Assembly: GCF_023016805.1 (NCBI RefSeq)
Contig: NZ_JALKCH010000008.1
Span: 152,788-216,787 of the forward strand
Direction: 5' to 3'
DNA from: Ancylobacter crimeensis
Lineage (GTDB): Bacteria > Pseudomonadota > Alphaproteobacteria > Rhizobiales > Xanthobacteraceae
DNA: 64,000 nt
Below the pieces are notes generated by a model. It saw only the letters and a program-made list of their open reading frames with translations. It was not told where the DNA came from and searched no databases. Positions 44,872 through 53,559 of the stretch are shown piece after piece; the first letter of the stretch is position 1, and every line of letters starts with the position of its first letter. Made by a program: the position numbers and the translations under genes.

Positions 44872-46092
44872 ATGGCCATGTCACACTCTGCCTCGAACCC
44901 GTCCGACCGACCTCGAAGTCCCCGCTCCAATACGGATCCCTCCCATGAGAAGGGCCGTGAGGAGGGGGGTGATCCACATGAGGCACGCGGAGAAACCCGT
45001 GCGGAACGCGGCGAGCGCAGCGGCCTGTTCGACAGGCTGCGCGGCCTGCTCGGAGGTTGGCGTTCCTCCGGTTCGCTGCGCAGCGAACTGGCGGAGGTGC
45101 TGTCCTCCGACGAGGACTTCGCCGCCGACCTGACGGTGACCGAGCGCTCGATGCTCAAGAACATCCTGGAGCTGCGCGAACTCCGGGTCGGCGATGTGAT
45201 GGTGCCGCGGGCGGACATCGTCGCGGTGCAGAAGGAGATCAGCCTCGGCGAATTGCTGGCGGTGTTCGCCAAGGCCGGCCATTCGCGCCTCGTGGTCTTC
45301 GACGACACGCTCGACGACCCGGTCGGCATGGTCCATATCCGCGACCTCGTCGCTCATCTCACCCAGCGCGCGCTGATCGGCCGCCCCGCTCTCCAGGCCG
45401 AGGACGTTCCTGCGCGGGACGCGCTTGCGACCGGCATCGAGGCCCCCGCCAATCCCACCTTCAATCCTAAGGCGCTGGACCTCTCCACCGCGCTCAGCGC
45501 GTCGAAGCTGATCCGCCGCCTGCTGTTCGTGCCGCCTTCCATGCCTTCGATCGAGCTGCTGGCGAGCATGCAGGCGAGCCGCATCCATCTGGCGCTGGTC
45601 ATCGACGAATATGGCGGCACCGATGGTATCGTCTCGATGGAGGATCTCGTCGAAGAGATCGTCGGCGACATCGAGGACGAGCATGACGAGGACGATGTCC
45701 CGCTCATCGCCCGTCAGTCCGACGGCACCTTCATTGCCGACGCCCGTGCCAATCTCGAGGACGTGGCGGAACTCGTCGACCCCGCCTTCGCCCTTGGCGA
45801 GGAGGCCGAGGAGGTCGATACGCTGGGCGGCCTCCTGGTGACTTTGGCCGGCCGGGTGCCGGTGCGCGGCGAGATTGTCGCGGCGCCGGGCGGCTTCGAG
45901 ATCGAGGTGCTGGATGCCGACCCGCGCCGGGTGAAGCGCCTGCGCATTATGCCGGCCCGCACCGGCGGCGCTCCCATGCGCCGTGCGGATGATGCGGCGG
46001 AGGGCGGTGCTCGACGCAATGGCCTGCCTTCGCCGTCGGTGCAGGCCAATGGCGAGCGCTCCGCGAAGGCGCCGGATCCCGACGCGGCCTGA
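44872..46092 (+). CDS. corC: CorC/TlyC-type CBS-domain protein (hemolysin family)
   Basis: A 406-residue cytoplasmic protein with two CBS domains (about residues 105-260: VGDVMVPRADIVAVQ, LALVIDEYGGTDGIVSMEDLVEEIVGDIEDEHD) and a C-terminal CorC_HlyC domain (about 285-360: DTLGGLLVTLAGRVPVRGEIV). It lacks the DUF21 membrane domain, so it is the CorC rather than CorB type. Homologues influence magnesium/cobalt efflux; the term hemolysin is historical. The first 60 and last 40 residues are low-complexity and charged. It lies between ybeY and lnt as in most Rhizobiales. Confidence 0.9.
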   Translation: MAMSHSASNPSDRPRSPRSNTDPSHEKGREEGGDPHEARGETRAERGERSGLFDRLRGLLGGWRSSGSLRSELAEVLSSDEDFAADLTVTERSMLKNILELRELRVGDVMVPRADIVAVQKEISLGELLAVFAKAGHSRLVVFDDTLDDPVGMVHIRDLVAHLTQRALIGRPALQAEDVPARDALATGIEAPANPTFNPKALDLSTALSASKLIRRLLFVPPSMPSIELLASMQASRIHLALVIDEYGGTDGIVSMEDLVEEIVGDIEDEHDEDDVPLIARQSDGTFIADARANLEDVAELVDPAFALGEEAEEVDTLGGLLVTLAGRVPVRGEIVAAPGGFEIEVLDADPRRVKRLRIMPARTGGAPMRRADDAAEGGARRNGLPSPSVQANGERSAKAPDPDAA

Positions 46093-46156
46093 CAGGGATG
46101 CGGCCGTGGCCGCGTCCCGCCTGCTTTTCTCCTGTCGCTCCTCCACGAGGTTCCTG

Positions 46157-47743
46157 ATGCTTTCAGGGTTCGCCGGCCGGATCGCCGGATTGTCCGGCTG
46201 GCGGCGGCGTGGCGTCGCCTGCGCAGCGGGGGCCCTCTCAGCCCTCGCCATGGCACCTGTCTCGTTCTGGCCGTTGCTGGCGCTCACCTTTCCCATGCTC
46301 GTCCTGCTGCTGGACGGAACCAGCCGTAATCGCGCCGGCCTGGTCGCCGCCTTCGGCATCGGCTGGTGGTTCGGCTTCGGCTATCTCGTGGCCTCGCTCT
46401 GGTGGATAGGTAACGCCCTTCTGGTCCAGGCGGAGGTCTTTGCATGGCTGCTGCCCTTTGCCGTGCTGGCGCTGCCGGCGGGACTGGCGATCTATCTCGG
46501 CCTCGGCTGCGTCCTGGCACGGCTGGTGTGGCCTCCGGGCGCGCTGCGCGTCCTCACGCTCGCCGCGAGCCTCACGGCAGCGGACTGGTTGCGCGGGCAT
46601 CTCTTCACCGGCTTTCCCTGGAACAGCTTCGGCTACGCTTTTGCCAACGACCTTGCGCTTGCCCAGGCCGGCTCCCTTGTCGGGTTGTGGGGCATGAGCC
46701 TGCTGGCGGTCGCCGTGCTCGCGAGCCCGGTCCTCCTGCTCGGCCCGCCCAGGGGGCGCGGCTGGGTGTGGCCCTGCCTCGCGGGCGCCGTGCTGGCCGG
46801 CCTGTGGGGGTGGGGGAACTGGCGTCTCGACACGACGTCCATCGGTGATGTGCCCGGCGTGCGGCTCCGCATCATGCAGCCGGACCTGCCGCAGGACGAG
46901 AAATTCCGCTACGACGCCCGCGACCGCGTGGTCGAGCGTTATATCGAGACAAGCGAGAGCGCGGGCGGATTGTCCGGCATCACCCATCTGATCTGGCCGG
47001 AATCCGCCTTTCCGTTCTTCCTGGAGCACGAGCCGGAGGTGCTGGCGCGCATCGCCGGCATTCTGCCGCCGGAAACGGTGCTCGTCACCGGCGCCGCGCG
47101 CTGGGCGCCGCCCCCGGTGCCGGGCGGGTATCCGAAGATCTTCAACAGCATCCGCGCGCTGGACCATGAGGGCGCTCTGGTCGCGACGGCGGACAAGGTG
47201 CATCTGGTACCGTTCGGCGAATATCTGCCCTTTCAATCGATGCTGGAGAGCATTGGTCTTCAGCAACTAACGCGTGTGCGTGGCGGCTTTGCTGCGGCGG
47301 AGCGGCGGACGCTTCTCGCCATTCCCGGCCTGCCCCCGGTGCTGCCGCTGCTCTGTTATGAGGCGATTTTTCCCGATGAGGTTCGCGTCGCGGACGAAGC
47401 CGGGCCGCGGCCGTCCGCTCTGCTCAATCTCAGCAACGATGCCTGGTTCGGTTTGACGCCCGGTCCCTACCAGCACTACCAGCAGGCGAGATTGCGCAGT
47501 ATCGAGCAGGGCTTGCCGATGATTCGCGGCACCAATGACGGCATTTCCGCCATCCTCGATCCGCTAGGAAGGTCCATTGCATATCTCGGGTTGGGGCAGC
47601 GCGGTGTTGTGGATGGTCCATTGCCGCAAGCGCTAGCCGGCACCTTTTACAATCGATATGGTTATATGATACCATTTTTCCTCATGCTGATGATATTTTG
47701 TGCCAGTTTGGCATCCGCTTGTCGCCATGCACGTTCTGGTTGA
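46157..47743 (+). CDS. lnt: Apolipoprotein N-acyltransferase
   Basis: A 528-residue inner-membrane enzyme adding the third acyl chain to lipoproteins. GAGG precedes ATG 46157 by six bases. About six N-terminal membrane segments (residues 15-235) are followed by a nitrilase-type domain with catalytic Glu in IWPESAFPFFLE, Lys in DKVHLVPFGEYLP and Cys in PLLCYEAIFPD. The last 60 codons and the following spacer are noticeably AT-richer than the rest of the cluster, although the reading frame is intact and ends in the usual C-terminal membrane helix. Confidence 0.95.
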   Translation: MLSGFAGRIAGLSGWRRRGVACAAGALSALAMAPVSFWPLLALTFPMLVLLLDGTSRNRAGLVAAFGIGWWFGFGYLVASLWWIGNALLVQAEVFAWLLPFAVLALPAGLAIYLGLGCVLARLVWPPGALRVLTLAASLTAADWLRGHLFTGFPWNSFGYAFANDLALAQAGSLVGLWGMSLLAVAVLASPVLLLGPPRGRGWVWPCLAGAVLAGLWGWGNWRLDTTSIGDVPGVRLRIMQPDLPQDEKFRYDARDRVVERYIETSESAGGLSGITHLIWPESAFPFFLEHEPEVLARIAGILPPETVLVTGAARWAPPPVPGGYPKIFNSIRALDHEGALVATADKVHLVPFGEYLPFQSMLESIGLQQLTRVRGGFAAAERRTLLAIPGLPPVLPLLCYEAIFPDEVRVADEAGPRPSALLNLSNDAWFGLTPGPYQHYQQARLRSIEQGLPMIRGTNDGISAILDPLGRSIAYLGLGQRGVVDGPLPQALAGTFYNRYGYMIPFFLMLMIFCASLASACRHARSG

Positions 47744-47848
47744 TCGACGCTGTAACGCCCTTTGCCTAGACTGCCCGCGGGCTGGGCGTCATGTCTCTCC
47801 TCGGTAGACCGGGGGGAGCGTTGTCTGCTGCTCGCAATGGGGAAACTA

Positions 47849-48265
47849 ATGACCAAGAAGTCGCCGAATCCGATTGACAAGCACGTCGGAAGTCGGGTTC
47901 GCATGCGCCGCATGATGGTCAGCATGAGCCAGGAAAAGCTTGGCGAGAGCTTGGGCATTACCTTCCAGCAGATCCAGAAATATGAAAAGGGCACCAATCG
48001 TATAGGTGCCAGTCGCCTTCAGCACATTTCCAACGTGCTCGGCGTGCCCGTTTCCTTTTTCTTTGATGGGGCTCCGGGGGGCGCAGCGCTTCCTCATGGC
48101 GGCTTCGGAGAGGAGGGCTCTCCGACCTATGTGTCGGATTTCCTTTCAACATCCGAAGGCCTCGCGCTCACGCGCGCCTTCACCCGCATCACCGACGCCA
48201 AGGTGCGCCGCCGCGTCGTCGATCTCGTGGAAGCCATCGCCGGCGAGGAAGCGGCGGAGCCATGA
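47849..48265 (+). CDS. XRE-family helix-turn-helix regulator
   Basis: A 138-residue Cro/CI-type regulator. ATG 47849 is chosen since GGGGA precedes it; an in-frame ATG at 47837 is possible. The HTH (about residues 15-70) reads VRMRRMMVSMSQEKLGESLGITFQQIQKYEKGTNRIGASRL, followed by FFFDGAPG and a C-terminal helix (LTRAFTRITDAKVRRRVVDLVEAIAGEE). This form is nearly invariant among Rhizobiales and regularly precedes metK. Its target is not stated by the sequence; a perfect palindrome at 48366-48385 between it and metK is one candidate site. Confidence 0.9.
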   Translation: MTKKSPNPIDKHVGSRVRMRRMMVSMSQEKLGESLGITFQQIQKYEKGTNRIGASRLQHISNVLGVPVSFFFDGAPGGAALPHGGFGEEGSPTYVSDFLSTSEGLALTRAFTRITDAKVRRRVVDLVEAIAGEEAAEP

Positions 48266-48335
48266 GCGTCGGCACGATGTCTGGCACGGGAACCGAGGCT
48301 GTCGTGCCGTCGTCCGGCGGGCATGACGGAGAACG

Positions 48336-48467
48336 ATGCCGCCGAAAGGCTCCGGCCCGGTCAAATCGTTCGTTTTTACGAACGAGTCCGTCGCTTCGGT
48401 CTTGACGGTGGACCCTGCTGCTTGTCACAAGCGCAGTGCCGGGTGCCGCTGGTTGGCCCGGGCCTGA
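48336..48467 (+). CDS. Small open frame upstream of metK resembling the MetK N-terminus
   Basis: A 43-codon frame with ATG 48336, GGAG at 48328-48331 in good position, and TGA ending 16 bases before the metK GTG. Residues 11-20, [10 protein letters not shown], match the start of Met[11 protein letters not shown]. At DNA level 48372-48391 and 48502-48521 agree at 17 of 20 positions and are in the same reading frame. The rest has no resemblance to MetK. Third-position GC is about 76 percent, compatible with coding. It could be a leader peptide controlling metK or the relic of a partial 5' duplication; the translation is unproven. Confidence 0.45.
   Translation: MPPKGSGPVKSFVFTNESVASVLTVDPAACHKRSAGCRWLARA
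48366..48385. promoter_or_regulatory. Perfect palindrome in the metK leader
   Basis: TCGTTCGT-TTTT-ACGAACGA: 8-bp perfect arms around a 4-base centre, 99-118 bases upstream of the metK start and inside the leader open frame. No T-run follows. It may be an RNA hairpin or a DNA operator, for example for the adjacent XRE regulator. Confidence 0.45.
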
Positions 48468-48483
48468 AACTGGGAGGCCGTCT

Positions 48484-49677
48484 GTGTCCCGTCAAGCTTA
48501 TGTATTTACGAGCGAATCCGTTTCCGAAGGGCATCCGGATAAGGTCTGCGATCGTATTTCCGACGAGGTCGTGGACGCGTTCTTCCGCCTCGGGCCGGAG
48601 CTCGGCTGGGATCCGGCGCATCTGCGCGTCGCCTGCGAGACGCTCGCGACCACCAATCGCGTCGTGATCGCCGGTGAAACTCGTGGGCCGGCCGGCATCA
48701 CCAGGGATCTGCTGTCCCACATCGCCCGCCTTGCCATCAGGGACATCGGCTATGAGCAGGACGGCTTCCACTGGGAAACTGCGGATATCGAGGTTCTGCT
48801 CCATGCGCAGTCCGCGGATATCGCGCAAGGCGTTGATTCCGCGGACAACAAGGACGAAGGCGCGGGCGACCAGGGCATCATGTTCGGCTATGCCTGCCGC
48901 GAAACGCCGGAGCTGATGCCGGCACCGATCTATTATGCCCATCGCATACTGAAGCGCCTCGCCGATGCCCGCCATTCGGGCGAGAGCACGGTGCTGGGCC
49001 CGGATGCCAAGAGCCAGGTCACCGTTCGTTATGACGGAGGCAAGCCGGTGGAGGTGACACAGATCGTCCTTTCCACCCAGCATCTCGATGCCGACCTGTC
49101 GTCGCATGATGTGCGCTCCATCGTCGAACCCTATATTCGTGAGGCGCTTCCGGCCAGCTGGATCACGCCGGAGACGATCTGGCACGTCAATCCGACCGGA
49201 AAGTTCGTCATCGGCGGCCCGGACGGCGATTGTGGGCTTACCGGCCGCAAAATCATCGTGGACACCTATGGCGGCGCGGCTCCCCATGGCGGTGGCGCCT
49301 TCTCGGGCAAGGACCCGACCAAGGTGGACCGCTCCGCCGCCTATGCCGCGCGTTATCTCGCAAAGAACGTGGTCGCCGCCGGCCTCGCCGAGCGCTGCAC
49401 GATCCAGCTTGCTTATGCGATCGGCGTCTCCGACCCCCTGGCGGTCTATGTCGACCTACACGGCACCGGACAGGTCGAGGAAGCCAGGCTCGAAGTCGTG
49501 CTGCGGGAGGTGATGAATCTGCGCCCGCGCGGTATCCGCGAGCATCTCGGCCTCACGAAGCCGATCTATGCGCGGACCTCGGCCTATGGGCATTTCGGCC
49601 GCGCGCCGGAGGCCGATGGCGGCTTCTCCTGGGAGCGCACCGACCTCGCCGACGCGATCCGCTCCGCGCTCGTCTGA
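48484..49677 (+). CDS. metK: S-adenosylmethionine synthetase
   Basis: A 397-residue cytoplasmic enzyme making SAM from methionine and ATP. The start is GTG 48484, preceded by GGGAGG. Seen: [20 protein letters not shown] at the N-terminus with ATP/Mg ligands, the hexapeptide-type loop [12 protein letters not shown] near residue 125, [20 protein letters not shown] near residue 245, and the P-loop-like [19 protein letters not shown] near residue 272. All are canonical. I see no SAM-I, SAM-II or SAM/SAH riboswitch upstream, but a leader open frame is present. An intrinsic terminator follows. Confidence 0.97.
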   Translation: MSRQAYVFTSESVSEGHPDKVCDRISDEVVDAFFRLGPELGWDPAHLRVACETLATTNRVVIAGETRGPAGITRDLLSHIARLAIRDIGYEQDGFHWETADIEVLLHAQSADIAQGVDSADNKDEGAGDQGIMFGYACRETPELMPAPIYYAHRILKRLADARHSGESTVLGPDAKSQVTVRYDGGKPVEVTQIVLSTQHLDADLSSHDVRSIVEPYIREALPASWITPETIWHVNPTGKFVIGGPDGDCGLTGRKIIVDTYGGAAPHGGGAFSGKDPTKVDRSAAYAARYLAKNVVAAGLAERCTIQLAYAIGVSDPLAVYVDLHGTGQVEEARLEVVLREVMNLRPRGIREHLGLTKPIYARTSAYGHFGRAPEADGGFSWERTDLADAIRSALV

Positions 49678-49700
49678 GCCTGTCGCCTCCGCTAAATCGG

Positions 49701-49725
49701 ACCGCCGCGGTTGCGCGGCGGTTTT
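49701..49725 (+). terminator. Rho-independent terminator after metK
   Basis: CCGCCGCG (702-709) pairs with CGCGGCGG (714-721) around GTTG, followed directly by TTTT. Because trmB begins only about 50 bases later, trmB would depend on partial read-through or its own promoter. Confidence 0.8.
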
Positions 49726-49777
49726 GCCTTGTGTAACCGGGGCTCGCCGCCCCGGCCGTCATCGCCGGGCTTCGGCC

Positions 49778-50545
49778 ATGGACGCGACGATGATGAGCGA
49801 CGGACAATCGACCACTCCCGAGACGACGCATGAGGAATCCCCTGCGGAGGCCGAGGCCGTGCATCACCGCGGCGGGGGTGCGTTCTTCGGGCGCAGGCGC
49901 GGTAAGACGTTGCGCCCGCTGCAGGCGGTCCATATGGAGCGCGACCTGCCTTCGCTGGCCATCCCGACGGATCTGCCGCCCGGTACGACGCTCGCCGATC
50001 TCTTCGCGCGGCCGATGGCGGCCTATCGACTGGAGATCGGCTTCGGCGGTGGCGAGCGTCTGGTCGACGAGGTGGCGCGGGAGCCGGATATCGGCTTCAT
50101 CGGCGCCGAGGCGTTCTTCAATGGTGTCGCCAAGGCGACGGCCGCCATTGCCCAGCGCGGGCTGGACAATGTCCGGCTTTATGGCGACGACGTCGTGCCG
50201 CTGCTCGATAAGCTGCCGGACGCTGCCTTCGAGCGGATCGACCTTTTCTATCCCGACCCCTGGCCCAAGCGCCGGCACTGGAAGCGGCGCTTCGTGCGGC
50301 CGGAGAACCTGTCGCGCATCGCCCGCCTGCTGCCGCCCGGCGGTCGGTTTCGTTTCGCGACGGATGTCGAGGACTATGCGGCCTGGACCCTGCGCCACCT
50401 GCTCGCCGATGCGCGTTTCGAATGGACCGCGCGGCGCGCCGACGACTGGCGCCGGCCTTTCGCGGGTTGGCACGGTACCCGCTACGAGGCGAAGGCCATC
50501 CGGGAGGGACGGGTCCCGGGTTATTTTACCTTCCGCCGTATCTGA
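49778..50545 (+). CDS. trmB: tRNA (guanine-N7)-methyltransferase
   Basis: About 255 residues from ATG 49778; two further in-frame ATGs (49790, 49793) are alternative starts. The SAM-binding LEIGFGGGERLVDEVA lies near residue 85, and the family signature FERIDLFYPDPWPKRRHWKRRFV near residue 155 contains the tRNA-contacting PDPWPK-x-R-H motif. It forms m7G46 in tRNA variable loops. It follows metK, as in most Rhizobiales, but a strong terminator separates them. Confidence 0.95.
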   Translation: MDATMMSDGQSTTPETTHEESPAEAEAVHHRGGGAFFGRRRGKTLRPLQAVHMERDLPSLAIPTDLPPGTTLADLFARPMAAYRLEIGFGGGERLVDEVAREPDIGFIGAEAFFNGVAKATAAIAQRGLDNVRLYGDDVVPLLDKLPDAAFERIDLFYPDPWPKRRHWKRRFVRPENLSRIARLLPPGGRFRFATDVEDYAAWTLRHLLADARFEWTARRADDWRRPFAGWHGTRYEAKAIREGRVPGYFTFRRI

Positions 50546-50564
50546 TCGCCGTGCAGGATGGGCC

Positions 50565-50590
50565 GGAACCGGGTGGTCACCGGGCGCGTT
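50565..50590 (+). promoter_or_regulatory. EcfG (general stress sigma factor) promoter
   Basis: GGAAC (50565-50569), 17 bases, CGTT (50587-50590), an exact match to the alphaproteobacterial EcfG consensus GGAAC-N16/17-CGTT. It points toward the DUF883 gene, whose start is about 60 bases downstream with a strong GAGGAGG ribosome site between. Confidence 0.75.
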
Positions 50591-50650
50591 AAGCGTTCGA
50601 GTACCGCAGACCGACGCGTATGTTCATGCGCAGTCAATGAGGAGGATTAG

Positions 50651-51001
50651 ATGGCGGAGCCCAGCGTGCAGCAGGATTTTTCCAAGCTTTCCGATGATCT
50701 GGCGACCCTGCGCGCCGATGTGGCGAAGCTCGCCGATACCCTGACTGCGCTCGCGAAGAGCGAAGGCGAGGCAGTGAGCTCCGCGGTCCGCAGCAAGGTG
50801 CGCAGCACCCGGGCCCGCGCCGAAGCGACGGCAACCAATCTCCTCGATGAAGGCTCGGCCGCTCTCGAAGACGCCAAGGAGCGCGCGCAGAACCTTTCCA
50901 GCGACGTGACGGCCTGCATCGAGCGCAACCCCATTGGTGCGGTGGTGGCGGCGCTGGGCGTCGGCTTCGTCTTCGGGCTGCTGACCCGGGGTCGCGACTG
51001 A
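50651..51001 (+). CDS. DUF883 (ElaB/YqjD-like) membrane-anchored protein
   Basis: A 116-residue protein: a long amphipathic coiled-coil helix (about residues 5-88, LSDDLATLRADVAKLADTL ... ALEDAKERAQNL), then a C-terminal membrane helix PIGAVVAALGVGFVFGLLTR. This is the DUF883 architecture; E. coli ElaB/YqjD are stress- and stationary-phase-induced and YqjD associates with ribosomes. A strong GAGGAGG lies before ATG 50651. It is preceded by an EcfG promoter, fitting a general-stress gene, and its stop overlaps the next start by one base. Confidence 0.9.
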   Translation: MAEPSVQQDFSKLSDDLATLRADVAKLADTLTALAKSEGEAVSSAVRSKVRSTRARAEATATNLLDEGSAALEDAKERAQNLSSDVTACIERNPIGAVVAALGVGFVFGLLTRGRD

Positions 51002-51471
51002 TGTTTCAGACGCTGTTCGGCCTTGTCGGCATCGAACTCCGCATAACCGCCCGCCGGGCGGCCATCACGGCCTTGCTCATCGGCTTGGGAGGCGTGCTTC
51101 TCGCATTCACGCTCGGCGGATTGCTGGTCGCGGCGTTCATTGCCCTCGCAGACGCTTATGGGCCGATCGAGGCGGCTTTGCTCATCGCCGCGGGTGCTTT
51201 CCTAGTGGGCGCAATCCTGCTGGTACTGGGGTTCCTAAGGCTGAAGCGACCCGTGGCGCGCACGGCCTCTCCGCTCGGCGGACTTGCCGCAATGGTGATG
51301 CCGCGCGCATCGGTCGCGCCCGATTCCATGTCGGCGCGGATGGCGAGCGGCGCGGCAGTGCCTCCCGTCACTCCGGTCGGTTCGCGCCGGGGTCCGCTGA
51401 AGGTGACGACGGTGGTTGGAATCACCGTGGGCGCGCTGATTGCGGGCGTCGCGCTGGGCCGGCGGATCTGA
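51001..51471 (+). CDS. Membrane protein of the phage-holin-like (Phage_holin_3_6) type
   Basis: A 156-residue protein with two adjacent membrane helices (about residues 24-48, ALLIGLGGVLLAFTLGGLLVAAF, and 58-80, ALLIAAGAFLVGAILLVLGFL) and a third possible helix at the C-terminus (VVGITVGALIAGVALGRRI). The pair of helices after an amphipathic start is the holin-superfamily III-like or YqjE-type arrangement that commonly accompanies DUF883 genes. Despite the family name there is no sign of phage here. The TGATG overlap with the DUF883 gene means both are under the EcfG promoter. Confidence 0.75.
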   Translation: MFQTLFGLVGIELRITARRAAITALLIGLGGVLLAFTLGGLLVAAFIALADAYGPIEAALLIAAGAFLVGAILLVLGFLRLKRPVARTASPLGGLAAMVMPRASVAPDSMSARMASGAAVPPVTPVGSRRGPLKVTTVVGITVGALIAGVALGRRI

Positions 51472-51686
51472 GACTGAAGCCGCCGGCTTTCCGGCCTTTG
51501 CCGCATTTAGGACTCTGCAACCCTCCATAGATAGCTTCGTCCCGTCTCGGCTGTTCCGGTTGGCGCTCGTTCTTGCGGGCGCTGGCAAAAAGGACCAATC
51601 TGGCGCGGGGGCGTGGGGCCGTCTCGACTGCCCCGCGGCCTGCCGATTGCGCCGGGCCGGGGTCAGCGCCGCTGGAGGTTTCGACT

Positions 51687-53453
51687 TTGACGTTTCGACG
51701 TGTCATGCAGCGGCCGACGGCGGCCGCTCTTTCCGTGCTTACGCTTCTCGGCGGCCTCATGCCGCTGGCTTCCGCGCGGGCGGATGCCATACCCGACGCG
51801 GTGATCGCTCGGACCTCCCCGGCCGGCAACTATCTCGCTGCCCGCCTTGCTAGCGCTGAACGGGATACGTCGACCGCCGCTGCCTATTACCGTGCGCTGA
51901 TCCGCGTGTTTCCGCGCAACGGTGAGATCCTGGAACGCGCCTTCCTCACCTTCCTGGCGGATGGCGACATCGACGAGGCGGTGGACCTGGCGCAGAAGCT
52001 GGTGCGCATAGATCCCGATCATCGGCTGTCGCGGCTGGTGCTGGGCGTTAAGGCGCTGAAGACCAAGCAATATGTTACGGCCCGCTCCAACCTGAAGCGC
52101 GCCAGCCAGGGCGCGATCGCGGAGCTCAGCGCGACGCTGATGGCGGCATGGAGCCAGTACGGTTCCGGCAATACCCGCGCCGCCATAGACATGATCGACG
52201 CCCTGCAGGGGCCAGAATGGTACGCCGCTTTCAAGGACTTCAATGCCGGCCTGATCCTCGATGCCGCCGGGCAGAAGAAGGACGCCGGCAAGCGGCTTGA
52301 GCAGGCGCTCAAGATCGATCCGCGCACGCTGCGCGTCGTCGATGCCTATGGCCGCTGGGCGTCGCGCAATGGCGACAAGGGCGTCGCCGTCTCGACCTAT
52401 GAGGCGTTCGACAAGGTGCTGCCGAACGACCCGCTGGTCGAGCAGTCGCTCAGGCAGGTCGAGGCCGGCAAGACCCTGCCGCCGCTCATCGAGACGCCGG
52501 CGCAGGGCGCGGCCGAGGTGCTGTATGGCCTTGGCGCGGCACTTGGCCGGCAGGGAGGCGAGGATCTGGCGCTGGTCTATCTGCAGCTCGCGCGCTGGCT
52601 CGACCCCAGCCACCCGCTGGTGGGGGTGGCGCTGGCCGACCTGTTCGAGAGCATGAAGCGCTATGACGAGGCCATTGCGACCTACCGGTCGATCCCGGCG
52701 ACCTCGCCGCTCAAGCTGAATGCCGACATTCAGCTCGGCATCAATCTCGATGCCGCCGGCCAGTTCGACGAAGCGCGCTCCACGCTCGAAAAGATCATCG
52801 AGAAAGATCCCAAGGACACCCGCGCCATGATCGCGCTGGGTGACATCCTGCGCTCCAAGCAGAAATATGCGGAGGCCGCCGAGGCCTATACCAAGGTCAT
52901 CGACCAGCTCCAGGCTCCGACCGCGGCTAACTGGATGCTCTATTATTTCCGCGGCACCGCCTATGAGCGCACGCATCAATGGGCTAAGTCCGAGGCCGAT
53001 CTCAAGAAGGCGCTGGAGCTGAAGCCCGATCAGCCGCATGTGCTGAACTATCTCGGCTATTCCTGGATCGACCAGGGGATCAATCTCGACGAAGGCATGG
53101 AGATGATCCGCAAGGCGGTCACGCTGCGCCCCGACGACGGTTTCTTCATCGACAGCCTTGGCTGGGCCTATTACCGGGTGGGGCGCTATGACGACGCGGT
53201 GCGCGAGCTGGAGCGTGCGGTCGAGCTGAAGCCGGATGAGGCGGTCATCAACGACCATCTCGGCGACGCCTACTGGAAAGTAGGGCGCAAGCTGGAAGCG
53301 CGGTTCAAGTGGAACCAGGCGCGCGACCTGAAGCCCGAGCCGGATGACCTCGCCAAGATCGAACGCAAGATTGCTGTGGGCCTCGATGCCGCCGACAAGG
53401 CGCAGCCCGAGCAGCCGGCGATGGCGCCGACCGCCACCAAGCAGGGCGGCTGA
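51687..53453 (+). CDS. Exported tetratricopeptide-repeat protein
   Basis: About 588 residues from TTG 51687, chosen because GGAGG lies eight bases upstream; ATG 51705 is the alternative. A signal peptide is present (RPTAAALSVLTLLGGLMPLASARA). The remainder is a run of TPR units, clearest at about residues 310-540 (YDEAIATYRSIP, FDEARSTLEKIIEKDPKDTRAMIALGDIL, AEAAEAYTKVID, AKSEADLKKALELKPD, YDDAVRELERAVELKPDEAVINDHLGDAYWKVG). Such proteins act as periplasmic or envelope scaffolds; the partner is unknown. Homologues in Rhizobiales lie beside ispE, which is not in this window. Confidence 0.88.
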   Translation: MTFRRVMQRPTAAALSVLTLLGGLMPLASARADAIPDAVIARTSPAGNYLAARLASAERDTSTAAAYYRALIRVFPRNGEILERAFLTFLADGDIDEAVDLAQKLVRIDPDHRLSRLVLGVKALKTKQYVTARSNLKRASQGAIAELSATLMAAWSQYGSGNTRAAIDMIDALQGPEWYAAFKDFNAGLILDAAGQKKDAGKRLEQALKIDPRTLRVVDAYGRWASRNGDKGVAVSTYEAFDKVLPNDPLVEQSLRQVEAGKTLPPLIETPAQGAAEVLYGLGAALGRQGGEDLALVYLQLARWLDPSHPLVGVALADLFESMKRYDEAIATYRSIPATSPLKLNADIQLGINLDAAGQFDEARSTLEKIIEKDPKDTRAMIALGDILRSKQKYAEAAEAYTKVIDQLQAPTAANWMLYYFRGTAYERTHQWAKSEADLKKALELKPDQPHVLNYLGYSWIDQGINLDEGMEMIRKAVTLRPDDGFFIDSLGWAYYRVGRYDDAVRELERAVELKPDEAVINDHLGDAYWKVGRKLEARFKWNQARDLKPEPDDLAKIERKIAVGLDAADKAQPEQPAMAPTATKQGG

Positions 53454-53483
53454 CCGGCACGAGGCTTTCCGGGAGCCGGACAT

Positions 53484-53513
53484 GCAAAGGGCAGCCCGCG
53501 GGCTGCCCTTTGC
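53484..53513. terminator. Bidirectional terminator between the TPR and exported-protein genes
   Basis: A perfect 14-bp inverted repeat, GCAAAGGGCAGCCC with GGGCTGCCCTTTGC, separated by two bases. A/T stretches at both stem bases let it work on either strand; the flanking genes converge on it. Confidence 0.75.
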
Positions 53514-53559
53514 TTGGCGCGGGGAGAGCATCGGAGTCCGGCCCCGGAGCCCCGGAATC

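Noticed and set aside
47560..47850. Horizontal transfer at the AT-rich end of lnt
   Set aside because: The drop in GC is confined to the last membrane helix and spacer; lnt is intact and in its conserved context, so local composition is a sufficient explanation.
48266..48483. SAM-sensing riboswitch upstream of metK
   Set aside because: I looked for SAM-I, SAM-II and SAM/SAH features and saw none; the conserved structure present is a simple palindrome inside a possible coding frame.
48323..48667. A 114-codon frame starting at 48323 overlapping metK
   Set aside because: It is out of frame with metK and with the 48336 leader frame, runs antiphase through metK codons and is Arg/Ser/Pro-rich, as expected of a shadow.
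51001..51471. Prophage remnant, suggested by the holin-like protein
   Set aside because: There are no other phage genes, no integrase and no attachment repeats; DUF883 plus holin-like pairs are ordinary chromosomal genes.
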